A stretch of DNA of 64,000 nucleotides from Mucilaginibacter pallidiroseus (lineage in GTDB: Bacteria; Bacteroidota; Bacteroidia; Sphingobacteriales; Sphingobacteriaceae), in assembly GCF_007846085.1 (NCBI RefSeq), contig NZ_VOEJ01000004.1, forward strand, positions 248,001 to 312,000, read 5' to 3'. The position numbers and the translations under genes were made by a program. The notes below the pieces were generated by a model, which saw only the letters and a list, made by a program, of their open reading frames with translations, searched no databases and was not told the DNA's origin. Numbering within the stretch: position 1 is the first letter of the stretch; each line of letters opens with the position of its first letter. This document shows positions 27,190 to 36,025 of this stretch, in pieces.

Positions 27190-29826
27190 ATGGACATTGC
27201 TAAAACATACTCAGCCCAACAAGCAGAACAAAAATGGTATAAGTACTGGTTAGATAAAGGCTTTTTCAGGTCGGTGCCTGATGATCGCGAACCTTACACT
27301 ATCGTTATACCGCCGCCAAATGTTACCGGTGTGCTGCACATGGGCCACATGTTAAACAATACCATACAGGACGTTTTAATTCGCCGTGCCCGCATGAAGG
27401 GCAAAAACGCCTGCTGGGTACCCGGTACCGATCATGCCAGTATTGCTACCGAAGCCAAGGTAGTTGCCATGCTTAAAGAGCAGGGTATCAACAAAGCCGA
27501 CCTTACCCGCCAGCAGTTTTTAGCCCACGCGCTTGATTGGAAAACCAAATACGGCGGCATTATACTGGAGCAATTAAAAAAGCTTGGCGCATCATGCGAT
27601 TGGGACCGCACCAAATTTACGATGGACGATGACATGACCGAGTCTGTTATCGACATATTTATTCACCTGTACAAAAAGGGCTGGATATATCGCGGTGTGC
27701 GCATGGTAAATTGGGACCCGCAGGGTAAAACTGCCGTGAGCGATGAAGAAGTTATCCGTAAAGAGGTAAACCAGAAACTTTACTACATAAAATACGAGGT
27801 TGCTAATGCCGATACCCCATCTGCGCAGCATGTAATAGTGGCAACTACACGCCCGGAAACCATTATGGCTGATGCGGCTATTTGTATAAATCCTAATGAT
27901 GAGCGTTACACCTATCTGCATGGCAAAAGTGTTTATATCCCGCTTATTAACCGCGAAATTCCGGTAATACTGGATAACTACGTTACCATGGATTTTGGTA
28001 CCGGCTGTTTAAAAGTAACACCCGCGCATGACCTTAATGACTATGAGCTGGGCATACGCCACAACCTGCCTGTAATTGACATTTTAGATGATGACGGCAA
28101 ACTGAACGAAAAGGCCACCATACTGGTTGGCGAAGACAGGTTTGCTGCCCGTAAAAAGATCGCCGTAATGCTCGAGGAGGCTGATGCCTTGGAGCGTACG
28201 GAAGATTACACATCGCAGGTTGGTTTTTCGGAACGCACCAACGCGGCTATCGAGCCAAAGCTATCTATGCAATGGTTCCTGAAAATGAAGGAAATGGCGC
28301 AGCCAGCCCTTGATTACGTTTTGAACGGCGAGGTAAAATTGATCCCCGAGAAATTCATAAACACCTACCGCCACTGGATGGAAAACGTGCGCGACTGGAA
28401 TATTAGTCGCCAATTGTGGTGGGGTCAACAAATACCGGCCTACTATCTGCCAAACGGCGAAATTGTGGTTGCCAAAACTGCCGAAGAAGCGTTGCAGCTT
28501 GCACAAGAGAAGAACCCGGCATTAACCGCTGCCGATTTAAGGCAGGATGAAGACGTGGTAGATACCTGGTTCTCGTCATGGTTGTGGCCGGTATCAGTAT
28601 TTGATGGTGTGCGCAACCCGGACAATGCCGAAATAAACTATTATTATCCAACTAATGATTTGGTTACCGCTCCCGAGATCTTGTTCTTCTGGGTGGCGCG
28701 TATGATAATGGCGGGCCACGAGCTTCGCGGTCAAAAGCCATTCAACAATGTCTATCTAACCGGTATTGTAAGGGATAAGCTGGGCCGGAAAATGTCAAAG
28801 CAATTAGGCAACTCGCCCGATCCGCTGGATTTAATAAACCAGTACAGCGCCGATGGCGTGCGTGTTGGTATGATGCTATGCTCGCCCGCGGGTAACGACT
28901 TAATGTTCGACGAAAGCTATTGCGAACAAGGGCGTAACTTTGCAAACAAAATATGGAATGCCTTTAAGCTGATAAAAGGCTGGCAGGTTGATGATAGCCT
29001 TGCCAATCCAAACGCAATAGCTATCGAATGGTTTGGGAGCCGTTTTAATCAGGCACTTACCGAGATAGAAGACAACTTTGCACAGTACCGCTTGTCGGAA
29101 GCGTTGATGACTACCTATAAACTGGTTTGGGACGATTTCTGCGCATGGTACCTGGAAATGATCAAACCTGCCTACCAGCATCCTATTGATAGCGAAACGT
29201 ACAGCAAAACAATTGCTTACTTCGAAAATATTTTGAAGCTGCTGCATCCGTTTATGCCGTTCCTTACTGAGGAATTGTGGCATGACGAATTGTTTGGCAC
29301 CCGTAATGAAATGGATTGCTGTATTGTTGCCCAGCTACCCGCAATCGGGGAAATCAATGCACAATTAAATGCAGAGATCGAAGTAGCGCAACAGTTAATT
29401 GCACAGGTGCGTAACATTCGTAATAGCAAACAGCTGTCGCCAAAAGAAGCGTTGCCGCTATCTATCAAGGTCAACTCGGCTATTAACTACAACCAGTATA
29501 CAACTATAATAAAGCATCTGGCCAATATCAGTAGTATTGAGTATGTAACCGAATCGATTAATGGCGCAAACAGCTTTATTTGCGGTACAGACGAGTTTTT
29601 TGTTACTCTTAATATTGCTGTTGACGTTGCAGAAGAAACTGCCAGGCTCGAAAAGGAGAAAGAGTATTTGATAGGTTTCCTTAAATCTGTAAACGCCAAA
29701 TTGGGCAATGAGCGTTTTGTGGCAAACGCGAAACCCGAAATTGTTGAGAACGAACAAAAGAAGCGTGCCGATGCAGAGGCTAAATTGAAGATCATAGAGG
29801 ACAATCTGGCGGCTTTGGCAAACTAA
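27190..29826 (+). CDS. valS: Valyl-tRNA synthetase
   Basis: 878 residues starting MDIAKTYSAQQAEQKWYKYW. Class I signatures: the HIGH-like HMGH in PPPNVTGVLHMGHMLNN (about residues 47-50) and KMSKQ in GRKMSKQLGNSPDPL. Between them is the CP1 editing domain (TTRPETIMADAAI, GTGCLKVTPAHD). The anticodon-binding region follows, and the last 60 residues form the C-terminal coiled-coil arm (LEKEKEYLIGFLKSVNAKLG). The start at 27190 is fixed by the promoter. Confidence 0.97.
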   Translation: MDIAKTYSAQQAEQKWYKYWLDKGFFRSVPDDREPYTIVIPPPNVTGVLHMGHMLNNTIQDVLIRRARMKGKNACWVPGTDHASIATEAKVVAMLKEQGINKADLTRQQFLAHALDWKTKYGGIILEQLKKLGASCDWDRTKFTMDDDMTESVIDIFIHLYKKGWIYRGVRMVNWDPQGKTAVSDEEVIRKEVNQKLYYIKYEVANADTPSAQHVIVATTRPETIMADAAICINPNDERYTYLHGKSVYIPLINREIPVILDNYVTMDFGTGCLKVTPAHDLNDYELGIRHNLPVIDILDDDGKLNEKATILVGEDRFAARKKIAVMLEEADALERTEDYTSQVGFSERTNAAIEPKLSMQWFLKMKEMAQPALDYVLNGEVKLIPEKFINTYRHWMENVRDWNISRQLWWGQQIPAYYLPNGEIVVAKTAEEALQLAQEKNPALTAADLRQDEDVVDTWFSSWLWPVSVFDGVRNPDNAEINYYYPTNDLVTAPEILFFWVARMIMAGHELRGQKPFNNVYLTGIVRDKLGRKMSKQLGNSPDPLDLINQYSADGVRVGMMLCSPAGNDLMFDESYCEQGRNFANKIWNAFKLIKGWQVDDSLANPNAIAIEWFGSRFNQALTEIEDNFAQYRLSEALMTTYKLVWDDFCAWYLEMIKPAYQHPIDSETYSKTIAYFENILKLLHPFMPFLTEELWHDELFGTRNEMDCCIVAQLPAIGEINAQLNAEIEVAQQLIAQVRNIRNSKQLSPKEALPLSIKVNSAINYNQYTTIIKHLANISSIEYVTESINGANSFICGTDEFFVTLNIAVDVAEETARLEKEKEYLIGFLKSVNAKLGNERFVANAKPEIVENEQKKRADAEAKLKIIEDNLAALAN

Positions 29827-29936
29827 TTGCAATACTACTGTACAGTTTACACTATAGTTGGGATTTAATTTATATATTTAATCAACCAATTGTAAACCAG
29901 GTAAACAATCACACAGTAAAGTATTTAGCCCAGGCA

Positions 29937-31829
29937 GTGAGTTTTTTTAATTTTTCAATTTATAAAATTCTAAATAAGGATCAATCCATTCTTGACCAGG
30001 CACGTATTCGCCTGCTTTACTATGGCATGGTGCTGGCCTTTATTGCAATGGGGGCGCTTTTTATAAGCGTTTACCTGCAGCATTTGCCTTACATGAGTGC
30101 ATCTGCTGCAGTTATGATGGTTATACTGGCAGGGTTATTTAAGTACTTAACTTACAAGCCCGACTGGCGCATAATATCGCACATTTTGCTGGTAACTGGC
30201 ACAGTTGTAAACCTTTTTACCGTATTTTATTTAACACAGCAGGTACCTATTACCACCATCCAGATTATCATCCTGGTTATCATGTTCAGCTTTTATATGC
30301 TGGGCCAAAACTGGGGTATGTTTTTCTCCTTGCTAAATGTGTTGCCTGTGCTGTTGTTTATGGTTATGGCCTATGACCATAGCTTCTTTTTCGATTTTAA
30401 GCCCGAGCGTACTGATGATGCAACAGAGATAATAGGTGTCTTTGCCAACTTTATACTTATCATCTTCATCCACAGTCACTTGTACACAGCGTTTATAAAA
30501 AATATCCGCGAGTTAAAGGCTACCGGCGAGGAACAGGCTGCGCTGAACATCAAGTTTGAAAAAGCTATCCAAAAGGCCGAGAAATCATCTCAGGCACAGG
30601 CAGAATTCTTGTCGACCATGTCGCATGAAATTCGCACCCCTTTAAACGCGGTTATCGGCATGAGCAATTTGCTGATGATGAATAACCCAAGGGCTGATCA
30701 GAATGAGAACCTCGAGATCCTAAAGTTTTCTGCAAATAACTTGCTGGCCATTGTGAACGATGTGTTAGACTTTAACAAGATCGAGTCGGGCAAGATCGTC
30801 TTTGAAAAGATCAGGTTTAACCTGGTAGAGTTGATGCAGAACATTTGCGGCGGGCAAATTATAAAGGCTGAAGAAAAGGGCTTGCTCTTTAAGCTTGATG
30901 TTGATAGCTCGTTACGAAAGAAGATCATCTTCGGAGACCCTACACGTATCACCCAAATTATTTTTAACCTGGTTAGTAATGCCATTAAATTTACCTCGCA
31001 AGGTAGCGTTGGCGTTAGGGTAACCTGCCTGGAGGACAGGCATAACATGATAACCGTTGGTTTTTCTGTTAAGGATACCGGTATAGGCATTAAGAAAGAA
31101 AACCTTGAGAGCATATTTGAGCCATTTACTCAGGAGTCTATAAGCACAACCCGTCAGTATGGTGGCACTGGGCTTGGTTTGGCCATTGTTAAGCGATTGA
31201 TGGAGCTGCAAGGTGTTCAACTGAATGTGAAAAGTACCGTTGGTGAAGGCTCCGAATTTTTATTCAATATGGAGTTCCCGGTTGCTACAGAAGTGCCATC
31301 AGAACGCCGTTTTGTGCCAAAGCCACAAGCAACGGCAGCGACGCCATCCGCATTTTCTGTACCGGCAAATAGCAACGGGCGTGTAACATCAACCCCCGAT
31401 GCGCCAACACCGCCGCCTGTCCAGGCACCTGAAGTAGCTGAGGTGCTAAACAATGAATTGCGTGTACTCATAGCAGAGGATAACCCAGTAAACGTTATGC
31501 TGATGAAGAAGCTTTTCTCAAAGTGGAAGATAGTGCCAACTATTGCCGATAATGGCGAGCGTGCAGTGGAGATTGTTCAATATGGTAACTTCGACATCAT
31601 ACTGATGGACCTGCAGATGCCTGTCATGAACGGTTTTGATGCCTCAAAAGAGATCCGCAAAATGGCTGATCCTGCAAAAGCCAATATCCCTATTATCGCT
31701 TTAACGGCCTCTGCGTTGTTTGATATTAAAGACCAGGTAGCCGCCGCCGGTATGAATGGTTATGTAGCTAAGCCATTTAAACCCGATGAACTGATGGAAA
31801 AGATTCAAAGCCTTGTGGCTACCGTTTAA
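29937..31829 (+). CDS. Membrane-bound hybrid histidine kinase
   Basis: 630 residues from a GTG start. Six hydrophobic segments (about residues 25-190) form an integral-membrane sensor. They are followed by HisKA with the H-box FLSTMSHEIRTPLNAVIGM (about 225), an HATPase domain (NLVSNAIKFT, DTGIGI, GTGLGLAIVK), a Pro-rich linker, and a C-terminal receiver (LIAEDNPVNVMLM, phospho-Asp in ILMDLQMPVMNG, Lys in YVAKPF). It should pass phosphate internally and on to another protein, possibly the lone receiver at 5882. The stimulus is unknown. Its end overlaps the convergent gene by 4 bases. Confidence 0.93.
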   Translation: MSFFNFSIYKILNKDQSILDQARIRLLYYGMVLAFIAMGALFISVYLQHLPYMSASAAVMMVILAGLFKYLTYKPDWRIISHILLVTGTVVNLFTVFYLTQQVPITTIQIIILVIMFSFYMLGQNWGMFFSLLNVLPVLLFMVMAYDHSFFFDFKPERTDDATEIIGVFANFILIIFIHSHLYTAFIKNIRELKATGEEQAALNIKFEKAIQKAEKSSQAQAEFLSTMSHEIRTPLNAVIGMSNLLMMNNPRADQNENLEILKFSANNLLAIVNDVLDFNKIESGKIVFEKIRFNLVELMQNICGGQIIKAEEKGLLFKLDVDSSLRKKIIFGDPTRITQIIFNLVSNAIKFTSQGSVGVRVTCLEDRHNMITVGFSVKDTGIGIKKENLESIFEPFTQESISTTRQYGGTGLGLAIVKRLMELQGVQLNVKSTVGEGSEFLFNMEFPVATEVPSERRFVPKPQATAATPSAFSVPANSNGRVTSTPDAPTPPPVQAPEVAEVLNNELRVLIAEDNPVNVMLMKKLFSKWKIVPTIADNGERAVEIVQYGNFDIILMDLQMPVMNGFDASKEIRKMADPAKANIPIIALTASALFDIKDQVAAAGMNGYVAKPFKPDELMEKIQSLVATV

Positions 31830-32278
31830 AGCAGTTTATAATCGGGCAGTTCCTGTAAAAATGTATAGTTTTCCTTGTTAAAATCAATGTTGCAATAGTA
31901 GTGCTGCAAGCCATTGCTAACTGCCATAAATTTTACCTTATGCACCATGTTGTAGCGCGCAGCCTGATCAAAAGTTGCCTGGCTAATGGCCACCGATGGC
32001 GCTTTGCACTCTACAAGCAAAATTCGTTCGCCTGCCGAATTAAAAACCACGATATCCGTACGTTTGGCCAGGCCGTTAAGCCTGAGCCCGCCTTCCAGTT
32101 TTATCAATGATTTAGGATAATTTTTGTGCCTGATGAGGTATTGCACAAAATGCTGACGCACCCATTCTTCGGGCGTTATAATGATGGTGCGCTTGCGCAA
32201 TTCGTCAAACAAGGTAAGCTTGCCATTATCATCGGTAATTTTGAAAGGGTAGGGTGGTAAATTAAGCGGCTGAAGCAT
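31826..32278 (-). CDS. Orphan HsdR N-terminal-type nuclease-domain protein
   Basis: 150 residues. It resembles the N-terminal domain of type I restriction subunit R. WVRQHFVQYLIRHKNYPKSLIKLEGGL is followed by a PD-(D/E)xK-like core RTDIVVF...ILLVECKAP with a Gln/Asp-rich helix after it (FDQAARYN). The full R subunit is over 900 residues, and no helicase, M or S gene is nearby. This is therefore the stand-alone family common in Bacteroidota, not a restriction system. DNA-related activity is inferred. Confidence 0.85.
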   Translation of the reverse strand: MLQPLNLPPYPFKITDDNGKLTLFDELRKRTIIITPEEWVRQHFVQYLIRHKNYPKSLIKLEGGLRLNGLAKRTDIVVFNSAGERILLVECKAPSVAISQATFDQAARYNMVHKVKFMAVSNGLQHYYCNIDFNKENYTFLQELPDYKLL

Positions 32279-32388
32279 TGTAAGTGCAAAAGTAAAAATT
32301 CAAAATTCAAAAGAGGTACTTCCTGATTAAATAGGTTAAGGGCCAGCCGACCCACGGATTTGATTTGGATTATTCAACAAATTCTCCA

Positions 32389-32416
32389 TTTATACTTTTG
32401 ACTTTATACTTTTGAC
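32389..32416. repeat. 14-bp tandem repeat, two copies
   Basis: TTTATACTTTTGAC occurs twice in tandem just before holA, followed by a partial third TTTTAAC. It is a simple intergenic repeat, and part of the holA promoter could lie in it. Confidence 0.6.
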
Positions 32417-32430
32417 TTTTAACTTCTCTC

Positions 32431-33450
32431 ATGACTGCTCCCGAGATTATAAAAGACCTTAAAGCCCGCAAGTTTAAACCTGTGTACTTGTTGCACGGCG
32501 ATGAGCCTTATTTTATTGATCTGATTGGCAACTACATTGAGCATAAACTTTTAAGCGATGCCGAAAAAGGATTTAATCAAACGGTGCTATATGGTAAGGA
32601 TACTGATATCATGACGGTAATTAATGCATCCAAGCGCTACCCGATGATGAGCGATTATCAGGTGGTGATAGTTAAGGAAGCGCAGGATATGAAGTGGGGC
32701 AAGGATGATGAAGGCAAAGGCATCAATCCCGTATTGGCCTACCTCGAAAACCCGCTGCCAAGCACAATACTTGTTTTTTGCTACAAGTACGGCAAGTTTG
32801 ATAAACGCAAAAAAACCTACAAAGCGATGGACAAACACGGGCTGGTGTTTGAGTCGGCCACGTTGTATGATAATAAAATACCTGCCTGGGTTGAGGGCTA
32901 TGTAACCGGCAAGGGATATAAAATAGGGCAGCAGGCATCAGCCATGTTATCAGAGTATTTGGGGAACGACCTTTCCAAGATTTCAAACGAGATGGACAAA
33001 CTGATGCTCAATGTAACAAAAGGCGAGGAGATCACTCTAAAACACATTCAGGACAACATCGGCATCAGCAAAGAATATAATGTGTTTGAGCTGCAGGCTG
33101 CGTTGACCCGTAAGGATGCTTATAAAGTAAACCAGATAGTGAATTACTTTGAAGCCAACCCCAAAGCAAACCCCATAGTGCTGGTATTGGGTAACCTTAA
33201 TAATTTTTTTAGTAAGGTGCTGGCGTATCACTACGCTAAAGATAAAACACCGCAGGGCCTTGCAAAAGAGTTGGGCATAAGCCCTTATTTTGTGAAGGAT
33301 TATGAGCAGGCTGCAAAAGGTTACAACCTTGGCAAAACCTTCCAGGTGATAAGCTACCTGCGCGAGTACGATCTGAAAAGCAAAGGGGTAGAGTCAAATG
33401 CGGGGCCGGGTGCACTAATGAAAGAACTGATGTTTAAAATATTACACTAA
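32431..33450 (+). CDS. holA: DNA polymerase III subunit delta
   Basis: 339 residues. The opening KFKPVYLLHGDEPYFIDLIG is the family N-terminus (P-loop-like but degenerate). YPMMSDYQVVIVKEAQDM and LVFCYKYGKFDKRKK follow, then the three-helix delta C-terminal domain (NDLSKISNEMDKL, GISKEYNVFELQAAL). It is the clamp-loader arm that opens the beta clamp. Length is normal. Confidence 0.92.
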   Translation: MTAPEIIKDLKARKFKPVYLLHGDEPYFIDLIGNYIEHKLLSDAEKGFNQTVLYGKDTDIMTVINASKRYPMMSDYQVVIVKEAQDMKWGKDDEGKGINPVLAYLENPLPSTILVFCYKYGKFDKRKKTYKAMDKHGLVFESATLYDNKIPAWVEGYVTGKGYKIGQQASAMLSEYLGNDLSKISNEMDKLMLNVTKGEEITLKHIQDNIGISKEYNVFELQAALTRKDAYKVNQIVNYFEANPKANPIVLVLGNLNNFFSKVLAYHYAKDKTPQGLAKELGISPYFVKDYEQAAKGYNLGKTFQVISYLREYDLKSKGVESNAGPGALMKELMFKILH

Positions 33451-33480
33451 CCTATTTGACCCTTATTTACGCTTGTTAAA

Positions 33481-34203
33481 ATGAAAAACCTAAAACCCCT
33501 TGCTTTACTTGCTGTAAGCGCTGCTGTAATTTTCGCCTCATCGTGCGATAGGGCACAATCAAATGTGCAAACCCTTTATACCGATAACTGCGGCGTATCA
33601 TGGAAGCTGATTAAGGCCGGCGAAACGCTGCCCAAAGGAATTGGTATGTGCTCATACAAAGTAACCGTGCCCGATTACCCTATGCAGGGCGAAAGCGTGT
33701 TTAAATCGGCGTTTAAGAACCGTGTAATGGCCAAGATCGAAGTTACCTACGATTACTCGATTACCAACGCGATAGATTACGTGGGAGAGGCCAAGTACCT
33801 GGGTAAAATTAATTCAGACAGCGATAGTGAGGCTAATTCGGCAAAGGCCTATGAAACGGCCGAGAACTCGGTTATCGATAAACGTATAAAAGAGGTTGCC
33901 CGCGATTTATTGATCGATGAAGACATTGTTGAATTCTCTCAGGCTGACTTTGAAACCAAGCTGCTGGACGATGTTAACAAGTTGCTGGCATCAAAAGGTG
34001 TTAAGATCAACTTCCTGAGCTTTGTACCTATCCCCGAAGAGCAAACAAGGCAGGCCATAGACATTGTAACCGCTATGAAAATATATGACAGCAAGGGCCT
34101 TGGCGAAGTGGGCAAAGCCGTAGCAACTGCCCGGGCCGGTGCGACAAAAGTGAGCGTATCAACCGAAACCAAAAAACCTGCAGAAACAGAAGAGAACGAC
34201 TAA
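33481..34203 (+). CDS. Putative lipoprotein with SPFH/Band-7-like domain
   Basis: 240 residues. Lipoprotein-type signal with Cys at about residue 23 (FASSCDR). The mid-region has beta strands (AKIEVTYDYSI) followed by a helix. The segment LLASKGVKINFLSFVPIPEE, followed by TRQAIDIVTAMKIYDSKGL, resembles the SPFH (prohibitin/stomatin) pattern, but without a transmembrane helix. The C-terminus is low complexity, rich in Thr, Glu and Lys. It starts 30 bases after holA and ends in a terminator that includes the stop codon. Family placement is an inference from motif shape. Confidence 0.55.
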   Translation: MKNLKPLALLAVSAAVIFASSCDRAQSNVQTLYTDNCGVSWKLIKAGETLPKGIGMCSYKVTVPDYPMQGESVFKSAFKNRVMAKIEVTYDYSITNAIDYVGEAKYLGKINSDSDSEANSAKAYETAENSVIDKRIKEVARDLLIDEDIVEFSQADFETKLLDDVNKLLASKGVKINFLSFVPIPEEQTRQAIDIVTAMKIYDSKGLGEVGKAVATARAGATKVSVSTETKKPAETEEND

Positions 34204-34218
34204 TAGCCGTTCTCTTTT
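34191..34218 (+). terminator. Terminator with stop codon in its loop
   Basis: AGAGAACG (34191-34198) and CGTTCTCT (34208-34215), then a T-run. The TAA of the lipoprotein gene lies in the 9-base loop. Confidence 0.8.
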
Positions 34219-34288
34219 GTATACGTTCCATTATGCAGACGCAGGTTGGTCAGCCTAAATAACATTATAGATATCAAATTTACAATGG

Positions 34289-34320
34289 TTTAGCGTGTGT
34301 TGGAAATTAGATTATATTTG
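34289..34320 (+). promoter_or_regulatory. Putative promoter of a very short transcription unit
   Basis: TTTA (34289-34292), 20 bases, TATATTTG (34313-34320). The -7 box is a perfect match, the -33 box is partial. It points at the 20-codon frame and terminator at 34345-34413. Confidence 0.5.
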
Positions 34321-34344
34321 CCGTATCACAACAACCAGCCTGTC

Positions 34345-34413
34345 ATGAATATATTTATTGCCACTGCGCATTTCTTTTTGTTTTTTGCCGGATTATTTCC
34401 GGCGTAATTTTTT
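34345..34413 (+). other. Possible 20-residue hydrophobic microprotein or small RNA with its own terminator
   Basis: The gap 34219-34550 holds no ordinary gene. It does hold a promoter-like sequence, then an ATG frame of 20 codons (MNIFIATAHFFLFFAGLFPA, stop 34405-34407), and a hairpin GCCGG/CCGGC (34387-34403) followed by six T. The hairpin overlaps the last codons. No ribosome-binding site is seen, so a short untranslated RNA is equally possible. An 8-bp inverted repeat (34443-34450, 34480-34487) lies further on. Confidence 0.3.
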
Positions 34414-34550
34414 CAGCTTCCTTAAGTATGTTAAAAAGAAATACTATCCTGCCTGGAAATTTCCTAACTATATAAGCGTAGGATAGTCCGAATATCTCCA
34501 CCACAAGTTTGTAAAACGCGACTTTAAGTGACAATAAGGCAATAGTACTA

Positions 34551-34886
34551 TTACTTTTTAGAATAGTCGTGCCCCCAGTTTTTTAGCGAATAATCCCAGT
34601 TAGAGTTTTCGGGCTTACTTGGGCGTTGCGCCATGTGCCGCTTAACGTAGCTATTTACTTTTTGCATGTGTTTATAATCGGGTTCGGTAAGCTCGTCCTT
34701 TTTCTTATTAAGGATTTTTATGATATGCTCACCCGATTTATGACCTACCGATTCGCCGTCGCCACTGTCCCAACCAACAGCTTTAGATTCGTCTGTTTTT
34801 AACCATTTCTCTAATTGGGATGCGGTCATGTTTACCGTGTCTTTAAATTCCTTGTATATTTCTTCGTGTTTATCGTTGTCCATCAT
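34551..34886 (-). CDS. DUF3140-family protein
   Basis: 111 residues from MMDNDKHEEI; a longer start at 34913 is possible. The pattern fits DUF3140: VNMTASQLEKWLKTDES, then GESVGHKSGEHIIKIL, DYKHMQKVNSYVKRHMAQRP and the C-terminal YSLKNWGHD. It is soluble and charged, with no signal peptide. The function of the family is not known. It is divergent from the EVE-domain gene. Confidence 0.85.
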   Translation of the reverse strand: MMDNDKHEEIYKEFKDTVNMTASQLEKWLKTDESKAVGWDSGDGESVGHKSGEHIIKILNKKKDELTEPDYKHMQKVNSYVKRHMAQRPSKPENSNWDYSLKNWGHDYSKK

Positions 34887-35042
34887 TTGTTGTTTGTTAA
34901 ATAAATTAACCAAAACGGAAAATGTTTTCCGTGAGTGGTATAATGCAATCCGTGCGTTTTAAAATTTTTGATTATCGCCGCATTTTGTGAAATTTGCTCC
35001 TGTTCAGACTTACATATATTAACACGCTGAATGCTTTTATAG

Positions 35043-35447
35043 ATGAACCATTGGTTAGTAAAATCGGAACCGTTTAAATATAGCTGGGATAAATTTAATG
35101 AAGAGGGCCGCACCTTTTGGGATGGCGTACGCAACTACCAGGCCCGCAATAATTTGCGCGGTATGCAGGTAGGCGACCTGGTGCTTTGGTACCATAGCAA
35201 TGAAGGTAAAGAAGTTGTAGGCATAGCCCGTGTGGTTAAAGAGGCCTACCAGGACCCTACTACCGACGATAAAAATTGGGTGGTGGTTGACCTTGAACCT
35301 GTTGAAAGCCTTAAAAAAACAGTTACACTCGAGCAGATAAAGGCTGATGAGCGCCTTAAAGATATTGGCCTGGTGCGCCAGGGCCGCTTATCGGTAATGG
35401 CCGTTAAGCCCGAAGAGTTTGACAGAATATTAGAACTGGGTAGCTAA
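35043..35447 (+). CDS. EVE domain-containing protein
   Basis: 134 residues, the whole length being one EVE domain: HWLVKSEPFKYSWDKF at the start, WDGVRNYQARNNLRGM, and GDLVLWYHSN(E) in the pocket region. EVE is PUA-like and is thought to bind modified bases in DNA or RNA. Housekeeping stand-alone copies like this are common. The stop codon sits in the loop of its terminator. Confidence 0.92.
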   Translation: MNHWLVKSEPFKYSWDKFNEEGRTFWDGVRNYQARNNLRGMQVGDLVLWYHSNEGKEVVGIARVVKEAYQDPTTDDKNWVVVDLEPVESLKKTVTLEQIKADERLKDIGLVRQGRLSVMAVKPEEFDRILELGS

Positions 35448-35460
35448 CGCTACCCTTTTT
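35438..35460 (+). terminator. Terminator overlapping the EVE gene stop codon
   Basis: GGGTAGC (35438-35444), loop TAAC that contains the TAA stop, GCTACCC (35449-35455), then five T. It sits between convergent genes that are only 11 bases apart. Confidence 0.85.
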
Positions 35461-35977
35461 ATTTTTCGGCAAAAAATAGTGCCTTCAACTCGGTAGCATC
35501 GTCTGCCTTCATGCGGCCGCCAAGTACAAGCCTTAACTGCCTGCGGCGAAGCGCACCTTCATAAAGTTCAATTTCGTCTTCAGTTTCAGGCAAGAGGGGT
35601 GGCACCGGAATGGTTTTGTTATTTTCATCAAGCGCAACAAAGGTGTAAAAGGCATCATTGCTTTTGATCTTCATGCCCGACGGCACGTTCTCGGCATATA
35701 CATCCATACGCACCTCTACCGATGTATTGAAAGCACGGGTAACGCGGGCCTCGATAGTGATTACATCGCCAAGCTTTATAGGATGGTGGAAAGATACATT
35801 ATCTACAGAAGCTGTTACCACAACCCTGTTGCAATGTTTTTGCGCAGATATGGCTGCTGCAATATCCATCCAATGCAAAAGGCGCCCGCCCATAAGGTTG
35901 TTAAATGTATTGGTATCATTGGGTAATACCAGTTCGTTCATGATAGTTAACGATGCCTTTGGCGATTTTCCTTCCAT
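35459..35977 (-). CDS. Acyl-CoA thioesterase (hotdog fold, YciA/BFIT type)
   Basis: 172 residues. NTFNNLMGGRLLHWMDIAAAI carries the catalytic Asp of the hotdog helix. VTASVDNVSFHHPIKLGDVI and VEVRMDVYAEN are the next strands, matching acyl-CoA hydrolases. It cleaves acyl-CoA to free acid and CoA in the cytosol. A TATCTTTG -7 box ends just 4 bases before the ATG, so its mRNA may be leaderless. Confidence 0.9.
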   Translation of the reverse strand: MEGKSPKASLTIMNELVLPNDTNTFNNLMGGRLLHWMDIAAAISAQKHCNRVVVTASVDNVSFHHPIKLGDVITIEARVTRAFNTSVEVRMDVYAENVPSGMKIKSNDAFYTFVALDENNKTIPVPPLLPETEDEIELYEGALRRRQLRLVLGGRMKADDATELKALFFAEK

Positions 35978-36025
35978 GCGGCAAAGATAAGTTTTCCGTT
36001 CAGATAATACTATGCGTGCATTGTA

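Noticed and set aside
31826..32278. Type I restriction-modification locus
   Set aside because: Only a 150-residue N-terminal-type domain, with no helicase, methylase or specificity genes.
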